This document shows positions 11,821 to 21,200 of a stretch of 64,000 nucleotides of DNA, piece after piece. A program made the translations under genes and the position numbers. The notes beneath the pieces are model-generated. The model did no database searches. It was not told the DNA's origin and saw only the letters and a program-made list of their open reading frames with translations. This DNA comes from an uncultured Sinobacteraceae bacterium. GTDB taxonomy: Bacteria > Pseudomonadota > Gammaproteobacteria > Nevskiales > Nevskiaceae. How positions within the stretch are numbered: position 1 is the first letter of the stretch; every line of letters starts with the position of its first letter. The DNA lies in the NCBI GenBank assembly GCA_903822975.1, contig CAIJRD010000013.1, positions 1-64,000 on the forward strand, written 5' to 3'.

Positions 11821-12213
11821 ATGGCCACTCCTGATACCGGCAAAACCCGCAAGCGCGTCAAGAAGAATGTTTCTGACGCCGTTGCGCATATCCACGCTTC
11901 CTTCAACAATACGATCGTCTCGATCACCGACCGTCAGGGCAATGCCTTGTCGTGGTGCACCGCCGGTTCGTGTGGCTTCAAGGGTTCGCGCAAATCGACG
12001 CCATTCGCAGCACAGGTTGCTGCCGAGCGCGCCGCCACTGCCGCGGCCGAGCATGGCGTGAAGAATCTGGAAGTTCGCATCACGGGCCCCGGCCCGGGCC
12101 GTGAATCGGCCGTGCGTTCTCTCAATGCGGCCGGTTTCAAGGTCACCAACATCACCGACGTGACGCCGATTCCGCATAACGGCTGCCGTCCGGCCAAGCG
12201 CCGCCGCGTCTAA
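11821..12213 (+). CDS. rpsK: 30S ribosomal protein S11
   Basis: [47 protein letters not shown]. Confidence 0.97.
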   Translation: MATPDTGKTRKRVKKNVSDAVAHIHASFNNTIVSITDRQGNALSWCTAGSCGFKGSRKSTPFAAQVAAERAATAAAEHGVKNLEVRITGPGPGRESAVRSLNAAGFKVTNITDVTPIPHNGCRPAKRRRV

Positions 12214-12228
12214 GAGGAATTTTTAAAG

Positions 12229-12849
12229 ATGGCTCGTTACGTCGGTCCCAAGTGCAAACTCTCCCGTCGCGTCGGCATGGATCTCATGCTGAAGAGCCGC
12301 GGCCGCTCGCTCGAAACCAAGTGCAAGCTCGATACGCCGCCCGGCCAGCACGGCGCGCGCAAGCCGCGTCTGTCTGACTACGCGCTGCAGCTGCGCGAGA
12401 AGCAGAAGCTCAAGCAGATGTATGGCGTGCTCGAGCGTCAGTTCCGTAACTACTACCACAAGGCGACCAAGACGAAGGGTGCTACCGGCATCATTCTGCT
12501 GCGCCTGCTCGAGCAGCGTCTGGACAACGTCGTTTACCGCATGGGCTTCTCGGCAACGCGTGCAGAAGCGCGCCAGCTGGTCGGCCATAAGGGCATCCTG
12601 GTCAACGGCAAGCCGGTCAACATTCCGTCGTACAGCGTGCAGGTCGGTGACGTCGTCGAAGTCCGCGAGAAGTCGCGTACGCAGACCCGCATCGCCTCGG
12701 CGCTGTCGATCGCCGCACAGATCGGATTCCCGGAATGGGTCGAAGTGGACGAGAAGGGCTTCAAGGGCACCTTCAAGTCGCTGCCGGACCGCGAGCAGAT
12801 CGTGCCGGACATCAACGAGAACCTGGTCGTCGAGTTGTACTCCAAGTAA
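12229..12849 (+). CDS. rpsD: 30S ribosomal protein S4
   Basis: [19 protein letters not shown]...; S4 domain [35 protein letters not shown]. Confidence 0.97.
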   Translation: MARYVGPKCKLSRRVGMDLMLKSRGRSLETKCKLDTPPGQHGARKPRLSDYALQLREKQKLKQMYGVLERQFRNYYHKATKTKGATGIILLRLLEQRLDNVVYRMGFSATRAEARQLVGHKGILVNGKPVNIPSYSVQVGDVVEVREKSRTQTRIASALSIAAQIGFPEWVEVDEKGFKGTFKSLPDREQIVPDINENLVVELYSK

Positions 12850-12923
12850 TCGTCCGCTTCTCGGATCTTCCGGGAAGCTGCAAGTTCGCCGTGCACACTT
12901 GCGCGGCACCAATGAGGTAGATC

Positions 12924-13904
12924 ATGCAGTCTTCGATTTCCGATTTTCTCAAGCCGCGCGTCGTCGAAGTAGAACCGGTTTCCGCCAACCGGGCCCGCAT
13001 CACTCTGGAGCCGCTCGAGCGCGGTTTCGGTCATACGCTGGGCAACGCCCTGCGTCGCATTCTGTTGTCGTCGATTCCCGGTGCCGCGCTGACTGAAGCG
13101 CAGATCGAAGGTGTTGTGCATGAGTACAGCGCGATCGAGGGCGTGCAGGAAGACGTCATCGATATCCTGCTGAACGTCAAGAACGTTGCACTGCGCATGA
13201 GCGCGCGCGAAAGCGCCACGCTGAAGATTGAGAAGTCGGGCAAGGGTCCGGTCACGGCCGCCGATATCCAGCTCGATCATGACGTCGAAATCGTCAATCC
13301 TGATCTGGTGATTGCCAACCTCACCGGCGGCAAGCTCAGCATCACGCTGAAAGCAACCCGCGGCCGTGGCTATCAGCCGGCGGTGGTGCGTCAGGCGGGC
13401 GACGAAGAAGGTCGCACGATCGGCTCGTTGCAGCTCGATGCGTCGTACAGCCCGGTTCGTCGCGTCAGCTACAGCGTCGAGCGCGCGCGCGTTGAACAGC
13501 GCACCGATCTCGACAAGCTGATCCTCGACGTCGACACCAACGGCGGCATCGATCCTGCGGAAGCCGTGCGCATGGCCGCACGCATCCTGCGCGATCAGTT
13601 GTCGGTGTTTGTCGACCTCGAAGGCGAAGAAGAAACCGTCAGCGTCGCCGGCAAGCAGGATCTCAACCCGATCCTGTTCCGCCCGATCGACGATCTCGAA
13701 CTCGGTGTGCGTTCGACCAACTGCCTCAAGGCGGAGAACGTCTATTACATCGGCGACCTCGTGCAGCGCAGCGAGACCGAGCTGATGAAGACACCGAACC
13801 TCGGCAAGAAGTCGCTGAACGAGATCAAGGAAGCGCTGAAGACTCACGAACTCGAACTCGGCATGAAGCTGGACAACTGGTCCACGCCGAAAGTCGCTGC
13901 CTAA
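12924..13904 (+). CDS. rpoA: DNA-directed RNA polymerase subunit alpha
   Basis: [55 protein letters not shown] motifs. Confidence 0.98.
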   Translation: MQSSISDFLKPRVVEVEPVSANRARITLEPLERGFGHTLGNALRRILLSSIPGAALTEAQIEGVVHEYSAIEGVQEDVIDILLNVKNVALRMSARESATLKIEKSGKGPVTAADIQLDHDVEIVNPDLVIANLTGGKLSITLKATRGRGYQPAVVRQAGDEEGRTIGSLQLDASYSPVRRVSYSVERARVEQRTDLDKLILDVDTNGGIDPAEAVRMAARILRDQLSVFVDLEGEEETVSVAGKQDLNPILFRPIDDLELGVRSTNCLKAENVYYIGDLVQRSETELMKTPNLGKKSLNEIKEALKTHELELGMKLDNWSTPKVAA

Positions 13905-13937
13905 GAATTACGTTGTTGAATTGGCGGGAGCCAAACC

Positions 13938-14324
13938 ATGCGTCATAAAGTTGCCGGCCGTCGTCTCGGTCGTACCACCAGCCACCGCAAGGCGGATTTT
14001 CAGAACATGACGGCGTCGCTGATCCAGCACGAGCTGATCCGCACGACCGTGCCGAAGGCCAAGGAGCTGCGCCGTTTCGCCGAGCCGCTCATCACGCGTG
14101 CGAAGAACGACAGCGTCGCCAACCGTCGCCTGACGTTCGATCGCCTGCGCAACCGCGATGCGGTGCAGAAGCTGTTCAATGTGCTCGGCCCGCGTTACCA
14201 GGGTCGTCCCGGCGGCTATCTGCGCATTCTGCGCTGTGGCTTCCGTCCGGGCGACAGTGCACCGATGGCTTATGTGGAACTGGTGGATCGGCCTGAAGCT
14301 GCGACCGCCGCAGCCGCGGAATAG
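13938..14324 (+). CDS. rplQ: 50S ribosomal protein L17
   Basis: [46 protein letters not shown]. Confidence 0.97.
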   Translation: MRHKVAGRRLGRTTSHRKADFQNMTASLIQHELIRTTVPKAKELRRFAEPLITRAKNDSVANRRLTFDRLRNRDAVQKLFNVLGPRYQGRPGGYLRILRCGFRPGDSAPMAYVELVDRPEAATAAAAE

Positions 14325-14340
14325 TCTGGTAGGGTTCTTA

Positions 14341-14369
14341 AAAAAGCCGGCTTAAAGCCGGCTTTTTTA
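14341..14369 (+). terminator. Rho-independent terminator of the ribosomal block
   Basis: aaaaaGCCGGCttaaaGCCGGCtttttta. Confidence 0.9.
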
Positions 14370-14390
14370 TGTCGATTCGTCGTTGCAGCG

Positions 14391-15704
14391 TCACATCTTG
14401 TTGATGCCGCAATCCTGATTGAAATCGCCAATTGCTGCAATCAAGCTACCTATGGCCTGCTGCTCAACTTTGTCGAGGTAGGGATTCCACACATCCGCAA
14501 TCAGAACCGAACGCACGTGTTCGCTCCGATTCCACGCAGCGTGTTCGAAGGTATCGTCGAAGATGACGACTTGGCCTTCCTTCCAGACGTGCATTTCTCC
14601 GCCTACGCTCAGGGCACAGTCTTCTGGAATGACCAATGGCAGATGCACGACAAGACGTGCGTTGGTAACGCCACGGTGCGGTTTGATTTCAGTTCCGGGC
14701 CGCAGCACTGAAAACAGGCTCTCCGGTGCGTGATCCCGGATTCGGGTCAAAGGGAGCGCATCCAGAGCGGCCAACGTTAATGGGCTCTGCGTTCCATGCG
14801 ATTCAAGCAGGATGCCGTGGCGATAGAAGAAATACGTATCCCAGGCTCGTGTTGGCGAGGTGCCTCCAAGGTAGTCGGGAATCCGGTCGGTTGCGATATC
14901 GTGGAATGGATCGAGTTTTTCACCCGATGCCAAGACCGCCGAAAGTTCTGCACGAATGTCCGCCGTTTTAAGTTCAAGCTCCGCGACCCAATCGAATTTC
15001 TGTGGATCGAAATACGGGTGTGTTGGTAGCTCTGGAATATAGAGAAACGACGGGCGCTGCCGATCATCCTGGTAGCTTGGTGCCACGTCCAACAGATACA
15101 TCGAAAGTGCGGCCTCGACCCTAGTAAGCGTGTCTCTCCCGTAAGTGGCTCGAAGTGGCTCGAGGCAGCGGGAGAATAGCTCGCGCCTTCCGGCGACGAC
15201 ATAAGCAGTCGCATGAGCAACCAGTTGGCGTTGCCATGGTGGCGTGGTCTGCAAGTCGCGCCACTGTCCTTTCAATTGCGCAGCGACCAAGGCGCCGAAA
15301 TAGTTGACCAAGGCGCCGTGGCTATTTCCCATCCTCGCCAGCGTGTCGCCCAGCAACAGACGAGCGATGTAGTGATCGGGCGCCAGCTTCAAGGCGTCGC
15401 GAAACTCGATCAAAGCCTCATCCAGCTGGTTGGCCTGCAAATGCACGAGGCCTCGGCTACGTCGCAAAACGCTATCTCCAGGCTTCAGCTGAATTGCCTG
15501 CTCCAACAGCTTCAGTGCATCGGACTTTTGTCCGCGCGCTAGCAACTGCATGGACAGAAAATTCGTTGCCTCCGTCTCGCCTGGAATTCGGTCGAGCACA
15601 GCGCGATAGATCCGTTCGGCTTGCGCGAAATCTCCTTTGTCGAGCAGCGCGCGCGCGCCTTCGAGTTGAGCGAGCGCCGCTTCGCCACCAATGCCCGGAC
15701 TCAC
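14391..15704 (-). CDS. TPR protein with C-terminal aspartyl/asparaginyl (AspH-type) beta-hydroxylase domain
   Basis: TPR-like repeats, then HRGVTNARLVVHLPLVIPEDCALSVGGEMHVWKEGQVVIFDDTFEHAAWNRSEHVRSVLIADVWNP, closely resembling the AspH catalytic core. Confidence 0.88.
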   Translation of the reverse strand: MSPGIGGEAALAQLEGARALLDKGDFAQAERIYRAVLDRIPGETEATNFLSMQLLARGQKSDALKLLEQAIQLKPGDSVLRRSRGLVHLQANQLDEALIEFRDALKLAPDHYIARLLLGDTLARMGNSHGALVNYFGALVAAQLKGQWRDLQTTPPWQRQLVAHATAYVVAGRRELFSRCLEPLRATYGRDTLTRVEAALSMYLLDVAPSYQDDRQRPSFLYIPELPTHPYFDPQKFDWVAELELKTADIRAELSAVLASGEKLDPFHDIATDRIPDYLGGTSPTRAWDTYFFYRHGILLESHGTQSPLTLAALDALPLTRIRDHAPESLFSVLRPGTEIKPHRGVTNARLVVHLPLVIPEDCALSVGGEMHVWKEGQVVIFDDTFEHAAWNRSEHVRSVLIADVWNPYLDKVEQQAIGSLIAAIGDFNQDCGINKM

Positions 15705-16306
15705 GAGATCGGACTCGTCAGTCGGGGAGAATTAAGAGTGCAGGCTTGGGCTCGTAGGAAATTGGTCATGAGTGATTTTATCGCTAACCCAAGTGTGCGG
15801 AGTTCGACGTCGAGTCAGAAATCACGACGCCTGAACCGGTGCTTGCAGGTCAGCCGAAATCGAATAGCGACTCGAACCTGAAACGTTTGCCACGAGGCAT
15901 CCGTTGCCGACGAAGACTTACCAATACTTCGGAGTCAAATGCCCCGCGACTTTGAAAAGGCTTCAGGCTTCATCGACGGTCTGCAATCGATTTATGACCA
16001 GCTCGGAAGGTTGGCTCGGAAGTTGCCGATCACATCGACATTGAGGCTCTGCGCTGAAAGCACTGATAGACACCAAAGAAACGGCACAACGGCAATCGCC
16101 GGAGATCGCTTAACGTCTATAAACGAAGCAAGATTGCTCGATTTGTGAAGGACATAGACGCCATATTTAAAAAAGATTGAACTTTTCCGACTGGTGCTTG
16201 ACGCTGCTTTCAACTAGGGCTTATTCTCGAAAGCGTCACGTCCAAGATGCAGCAAGTAATAGTGCACTTGGTCGTCTACCAACTTTAGTTTTAGGGAGAT
16301 TTTCGA

Positions 16307-19252
16307 ATGAAATTGAGTGTCGAAGGACAACTTCGGCGGGCCGTGTGGGGGCTGTGCGCTGTTGGTTCAGTAGGCGCCGCGATCAGCTCACCAGCCGCTC
16401 TTGCGCAGCAAAGTGGTGATGCGACTCAGCTGAAGGGTGTTGAAGTTACCGGAAGCCGCATCCGTCGTGTGGATACGGAAACGTCCAATCTGGTGCAGAC
16501 ACTCGATCGCAAGCAGATCGAAGCAACCGGTGCGACGACGCTCGGAGAACTGATCCAAGCCATTCCTTCGGTTACTGGTGCGCCGCTGTCCGCAACGGCC
16601 AACAATAACGGCGGTTCGATCACCGGTGGTGGTGGCAGTTACGGTGGCGGTGGTTCGGTCGACATTCGTGGTTTGGGTCCCAAGCGCACGCTCTTGCTGC
16701 TCGACGGCCAGCGCTTGAACAACAACGATCCTGATGCCATTCCGGCCAACATGATCGAGCGCATCGAAGTGTTGAAAGAGGGTGCCGGTTCAACTTACGG
16801 CACCGACGCCATCGGCGGCGTCGTCAACTTCATTTCGCGCAAAAACTTCAGTGGTCTCGAGGCCGTGGGACAGTTCGGAAAGACCCAGCGCAACGACGGT
16901 CAGACGACCGGTGCGAGCATCACCTGGGGCTCGAGCGGCGCGAAGTACAAGGCCGTATTCGGCCTTAACTACAACGACCAGCGCGAGATTCGTGCAACGT
17001 CGCGCTACGCAACCGCGAATCCTGCGGGCCTCGCCTATGGCGCAATTACCAATGGCGCCTTCTCGTCGAGTCGGGCACCTGGCGGGCGATTTACCCTCCC
17101 CGGCACGTCGCCTACCGCAATTGCTTTGGATTGCAATGGAAAGCACGATGGCTCGGCCGCAAGCGTCACGCTGAAAGCCGGAGCAACCGGAACTTCTCCG
17201 TCTGACTACCGCTGCTTCGTCAACAACTTTGGAGCAGGCGGTGATCGCTTCAATTACCAGCCTTATAACCTCGATCTCGATCCGTCGCGCCGCGAGTCTC
17301 TGTTCGGCACCGGCTCGTACAAGTTCAACGACTCGGTCAGCTGGTACGGACAAGGTTTCTTCGCCCACACGCAATCGACCCGCAAGTTGGCGCCGGAACC
17401 CTTCGATATTTCGACAATTGCCGGTATCTTCCCGACACTTGGCGCGCCCGTCATTTCCAAGGACAACATTTACAACCCGTTCGGCGTAGACATCACGTCT
17501 TACGCAAAGCGGTCTGTGGATGCCGGCGCGCGAGAGCTCGATTACAACGTCGATCAGTGGCAGGCAACGACGGGTCTCAAAGGCGTGCTGTTCGATCGCT
17601 TCCAGTGGGATCTGGCTTACAACTATGGCCGTCTCGACCTGTCGAATCCGAACCGGGGCTACCTCGACTTTTCAAAAGTCTTCCAGCAGCTCGGCCCTTC
17701 GTTTATCGACGCCCAAGGCGTTGCGACCTGCGGCACCGTTGCCAACCCGATTCTGAATTGCACGCCGGTCAACATATTCGGGACGACCGGCAACACGCTC
17801 GCCGGACTCTCGACGGTCGTCAATGACGTCACGGTGCAGGATGAACAGGATTTCACGTTCAATGTGAGTGGTGACCTGTTCAATCTTCCGGCAGGAGCAG
17901 TTGGTGTAGCGGCAGGTGCTGAATACCGTTCGCTACATTTGGATTCGATTGCCGATGGATTGCAGCAGGAGTATCAGCTATCGGAGGCCAACTTCAAGGA
18001 GACCAGCGGCGGCTATAACGTTCGCGAGGCCTACGCTGAAGCCGAAATTCCGCTGGTCAAGGATCTGCCGGGCGTTAAGAGCTTCATGCTGAATGTCGGC
18101 GTGCGTTACTCGGACTTTTCGAGCTTCGGTAGCAATGTCGCGGGCAAGTATGCATTCGAGTACCGCCCGATCGATGATCTGATGTTGCGCGCGACCTATT
18201 CGGACACCTTCCGTGCGCCGACGACTGGCGAGCTTTTCGGTGGTGCTACGCAGTCGGCTCCCGCGTACACAGACCCCTGCCTCGATTCGAGCGGCGTGGC
18301 GACAGCAGGTACGATTGCCGGGCACAACAAGGCCTGTAACGGTGTGGCGATCGGTTCCACCCAGCCAAACACCCAGGGCAATGGAAACGCCATCGGCAAC
18401 CCCAATCTGAAACCGGAAAAGGGTTATTCCACAGACTTTGGCTTGGTCTTAAATCCTTCAATCTACAAACCGCTCACCATTACGCTGGACTACTATCATT
18501 ACACGTTGAAACAGGCGATCAGCAGCATCTCGCTTAATGAAGTATTGAATGCGTGCTACGCAAGCGATAGCTCTGCCTATTGCGGAACTGCGCCGGACGG
18601 TACGCCGTACTTTACTCGCGTCAACGACAGCAGCAACCCAGCTGCGCCGACGACTTCGATCGCCAACGCTACGCTGCCGTCGCTCAACAGCTTCTCCCTG
18701 TATCAGAATGGCTGGGATGGTGAGGTCAAGCTCGACTATCGCAATGTTCGAGTTGCAGGGAACGATATCGGCAACTTCGACTTCGGGGTCAACCTGACGT
18801 ACATCAATAAGTTCGAAGTCAAGGTATTCGATCCTGCGTCAGGAGAACTGGTTGACGACGCGTCGGTTGCGGGAACCTATGATTTCGCAGATACGGGAGT
18901 CGTTGCACCGCGCTTCAAGGGCTTGGGTTTCTTGTTCTGGTCGCTGGGTCCGGTCTCGGTGTCGGTTGAGGACCGGTACATCGGTAACCTCAAGATGAAT
19001 CACGACGACCTCTCAGCGCCTCCTTCGCCGACTGCTGGCGCACCGTACAACTCCGGTTATGCCAACTACGTCGATCTGGCCGGTACGTACACTGTGAAGC
19101 CGATTAATACCTCGTTCACCGTAGGTATCAACGATCTGTTTGACGATGGCATCCAAAGAACCTTCGACTCGACCAGCGCCGGCGCACCGAATCCGGTGTA
19201 CGACGTTCGCGGCCGGAATTTCTACGGCAAGGTGACTGTCCGCTTCAAGTAA
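16307..19252 (+). CDS. TonB-dependent outer-membrane receptor
   Basis: Signal peptide ending ALAQQ, plug domain VEVTGSRIRRVDTETSNLVQTLDRKQIEATGATTLGELIQAIPSVTG, ...DIRGLGPKRTLLLLDGQR, beta-barrel with terminal VRFK. Confidence 0.93.
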   Translation: MKLSVEGQLRRAVWGLCAVGSVGAAISSPAALAQQSGDATQLKGVEVTGSRIRRVDTETSNLVQTLDRKQIEATGATTLGELIQAIPSVTGAPLSATANNNGGSITGGGGSYGGGGSVDIRGLGPKRTLLLLDGQRLNNNDPDAIPANMIERIEVLKEGAGSTYGTDAIGGVVNFISRKNFSGLEAVGQFGKTQRNDGQTTGASITWGSSGAKYKAVFGLNYNDQREIRATSRYATANPAGLAYGAITNGAFSSSRAPGGRFTLPGTSPTAIALDCNGKHDGSAASVTLKAGATGTSPSDYRCFVNNFGAGGDRFNYQPYNLDLDPSRRESLFGTGSYKFNDSVSWYGQGFFAHTQSTRKLAPEPFDISTIAGIFPTLGAPVISKDNIYNPFGVDITSYAKRSVDAGARELDYNVDQWQATTGLKGVLFDRFQWDLAYNYGRLDLSNPNRGYLDFSKVFQQLGPSFIDAQGVATCGTVANPILNCTPVNIFGTTGNTLAGLSTVVNDVTVQDEQDFTFNVSGDLFNLPAGAVGVAAGAEYRSLHLDSIADGLQQEYQLSEANFKETSGGYNVREAYAEAEIPLVKDLPGVKSFMLNVGVRYSDFSSFGSNVAGKYAFEYRPIDDLMLRATYSDTFRAPTTGELFGGATQSAPAYTDPCLDSSGVATAGTIAGHNKACNGVAIGSTQPNTQGNGNAIGNPNLKPEKGYSTDFGLVLNPSIYKPLTITLDYYHYTLKQAISSISLNEVLNACYASDSSAYCGTAPDGTPYFTRVNDSSNPAAPTTSIANATLPSLNSFSLYQNGWDGEVKLDYRNVRVAGNDIGNFDFGVNLTYINKFEVKVFDPASGELVDDASVAGTYDFADTGVVAPRFKGLGFLFWSLGPVSVSVEDRYIGNLKMNHDDLSAPPSPTAGAPYNSGYANYVDLAGTYTVKPINTSFTVGINDLFDDGIQRTFDSTSAGAPNPVYDVRGRNFYGKVTVRFK

Positions 19253-19288
19253 GGCTGCAAGCCGGGCCCGTTAAACGGGTGCGGAATC

Positions 19289-19327
19289 GGGGCCTTCGTG
19301 CAAACTGCACGAAGGCCCCTTTTTTTT
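19289..19327 (+). terminator. Rho-independent terminator downstream of the TonB receptor
   Basis: GGGGCCTTCGTGC-aaact-GCACGAAGGCCCC followed by TTTTTTTT. Confidence 0.95.
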
Positions 19328-19346
19328 GATCAATGCGAGCAGATGT

Positions 19347-21200
19347 ATGGATGCGATTCCCGATGAGGGCCGTGCCCGCCAGCTTCTGTTGGCCGGTGAA
19401 TTTGACCTGCTCGCGCCTTTCGCAGCGCAGTTGATCAACAACGCTGATGGCGTTGACGAGGGCGTAGTCGAGTGCATCGCACTGGCCTGCGCATCAATGG
19501 GGGACCTCGAGAAAGCGGTTCCGTTGTTCGCTGAACTGATGCGACGCAGCCCCATGAGTGCTTCACATCAGATCAATCTCGCGGTACTGCGTTTGCGCAT
19601 GAGCGACTATCGCGCGGCGCGCGACCTGCTGGTGAGCGTGCGGCCACACACGCCGCACAATGCTGCTCTCGAATTCAATCTTGCCTTGGCGCATTTCGCG
19701 CTCGGCGAATTCTCCGAGGCGACTTCGATACTCTCGGACTATGTCCAAAATGTGCCGGACGATGCGGTCGCAGTGGTCTACCTGGCGCGCTGTTTGATCG
19801 AGCTCGGCGACATCGAATCTGCCGAGCTACTGATGCGTGATTGTTCATTTGACGCGGTGGTCGAAGCGCGCGACCGCTTTGAACTGAGCCAGGTGTATAT
19901 CGCAATCGGGGAGGCGGAACGGGCGCAGCCGATCCTCGAAGAGATTTTGTGCGATGACCACGGCGACGTTGCCGCGCGATTAAGTCTGGCTTCGTTGTTC
20001 GAGCGTTCAAATAAGATCGAGGACGCGCGCGCTCAGATCAATCAAATACCGATAGCCGAACGCGATCGACCGCAGTGGTATGTACTCGACGGCAAACTTG
20101 CGATGGCTGAGAGTCGACCCGCTGTGGCTCTGGCAAGCTTTGAACAAGCTTTGCGTCGAGCGGAGCGCGACGTAGGTTTTGCCGCCGAACGCGCACGCGC
20201 GGAAATCGAATTCGAGCGCGCGCATTGCCTCGACAAGTTGGCTCGGTTTGACGACGCGTTCGAGGGATTTGTCCGTGCCAATCACCTGCTGCGCGAATAC
20301 TTCCGTGTGCAACGTCGGGGAGCGCCGCAACGCGCAATTGCGGGAATCGAGGACTCGACAGAACTCGATGCTGCGGTAGAACGCGCGAGATATTCGAATC
20401 GCTTGGGTGAGTCCCCGATCTTCATTGTCGGATTCCCTCGTTCCGGCACCACCTTGCTTGATCAGCTGCTCGACGCGCATCCCGGATTGCAGGTCATGGA
20501 AGAAAGGCCGGCACTCGACGCGGTAGCCGCCGCCGTCGCCCTGGCAAGCCGACAGCATCTCGATGCGTTGATGACTGCAAACACTGAACAAATCGACAGC
20601 TGGCGCGCGCTTTATTGGCGAGAAGTCGAGCGCTACGTGCGCCGCGTGCCCGGTACGCGCCTGGTCGACAAGTACCCGCTGAATTTGGCGCGGGTCCAAC
20701 TGGCGATGTGCCTATTTCCAGATGCGCAATGGGTCTTCGCGCTACGCCATCCTTGCGACGTTGTACTGAGCTGCTTCATGCAGAGCTTCAGGCCGACCGA
20801 AGCGACTGATGGTTTTTGGTCGCTCGAGCAGACGGCCGGCGTTTACCGCGAAATGATTGCACGCTGGCTGACGCAACGTGAACGTCTGCGTCCGGACTGC
20901 ATTGATGTTCGTTATGAGGATCTGGTTGCGGACCTGCATGGAACTGCGCAGCGGCTGCTCACGTTTCTGCGACTCGAATGGAGTGATTCGGTGCTGCGAT
21001 TCAGCGAGCACGCCAAATCGCGGCGGATCAATACGCCGAGCTACAACCAAGTTGTTCAGCCGATCTACCGACGCGCCGTTGCACGCTGGCATAACTACCG
21101 CGCGTACTTCGGAACTGTCGAAAACATTCTGAAGCCGCTCATCGCGAGCCTGGGCTATGCAACTTCGTCGGAAAACAACGAAACCAGTTCTGGAAAATGA
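19347..21200 (+). CDS. TPR-containing sulfotransferase
   Basis: N-terminal TPR repeats; FIVGFPRSGTTLLDQLLDAHP (PAPS-binding 5'PSB-like) and ALRHPCDVVLSCFMQSF. The listed TTG start at 19326 lies in the terminator T-tract, so ATG 19347 is preferred. Confidence 0.87.
   Translation: MDAIPDEGRARQLLLAGEFDLLAPFAAQLINNADGVDEGVVECIALACASMGDLEKAVPLFAELMRRSPMSASHQINLAVLRLRMSDYRAARDLLVSVRPHTPHNAALEFNLALAHFALGEFSEATSILSDYVQNVPDDAVAVVYLARCLIELGDIESAELLMRDCSFDAVVEARDRFELSQVYIAIGEAERAQPILEEILCDDHGDVAARLSLASLFERSNKIEDARAQINQIPIAERDRPQWYVLDGKLAMAESRPAVALASFEQALRRAERDVGFAAERARAEIEFERAHCLDKLARFDDAFEGFVRANHLLREYFRVQRRGAPQRAIAGIEDSTELDAAVERARYSNRLGESPIFIVGFPRSGTTLLDQLLDAHPGLQVMEERPALDAVAAAVALASRQHLDALMTANTEQIDSWRALYWREVERYVRRVPGTRLVDKYPLNLARVQLAMCLFPDAQWVFALRHPCDVVLSCFMQSFRPTEATDGFWSLEQTAGVYREMIARWLTQRERLRPDCIDVRYEDLVADLHGTAQRLLTFLRLEWSDSVLRFSEHAKSRRINTPSYNQVVQPIYRRAVARWHNYRAYFGTVENILKPLIASLGYATSSENNETSSGK

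Noticed and set aside
12534-13847. 437-aa minus-strand ORF opposite rpsD/rpoA
   Set aside because: Shadow ORF; no motif; overlaps rpoA completely.
15939-16148. 69-aa plus-strand ORF before the TonB receptor
   Set aside because: No good ribosome-binding site or recognisable motif; not enough to call a gene.
19326-19346. TTG start for the first TPR-sulfotransferase
   Set aside because: Lies within the terminator T-tract; ATG 19347 is more plausible.
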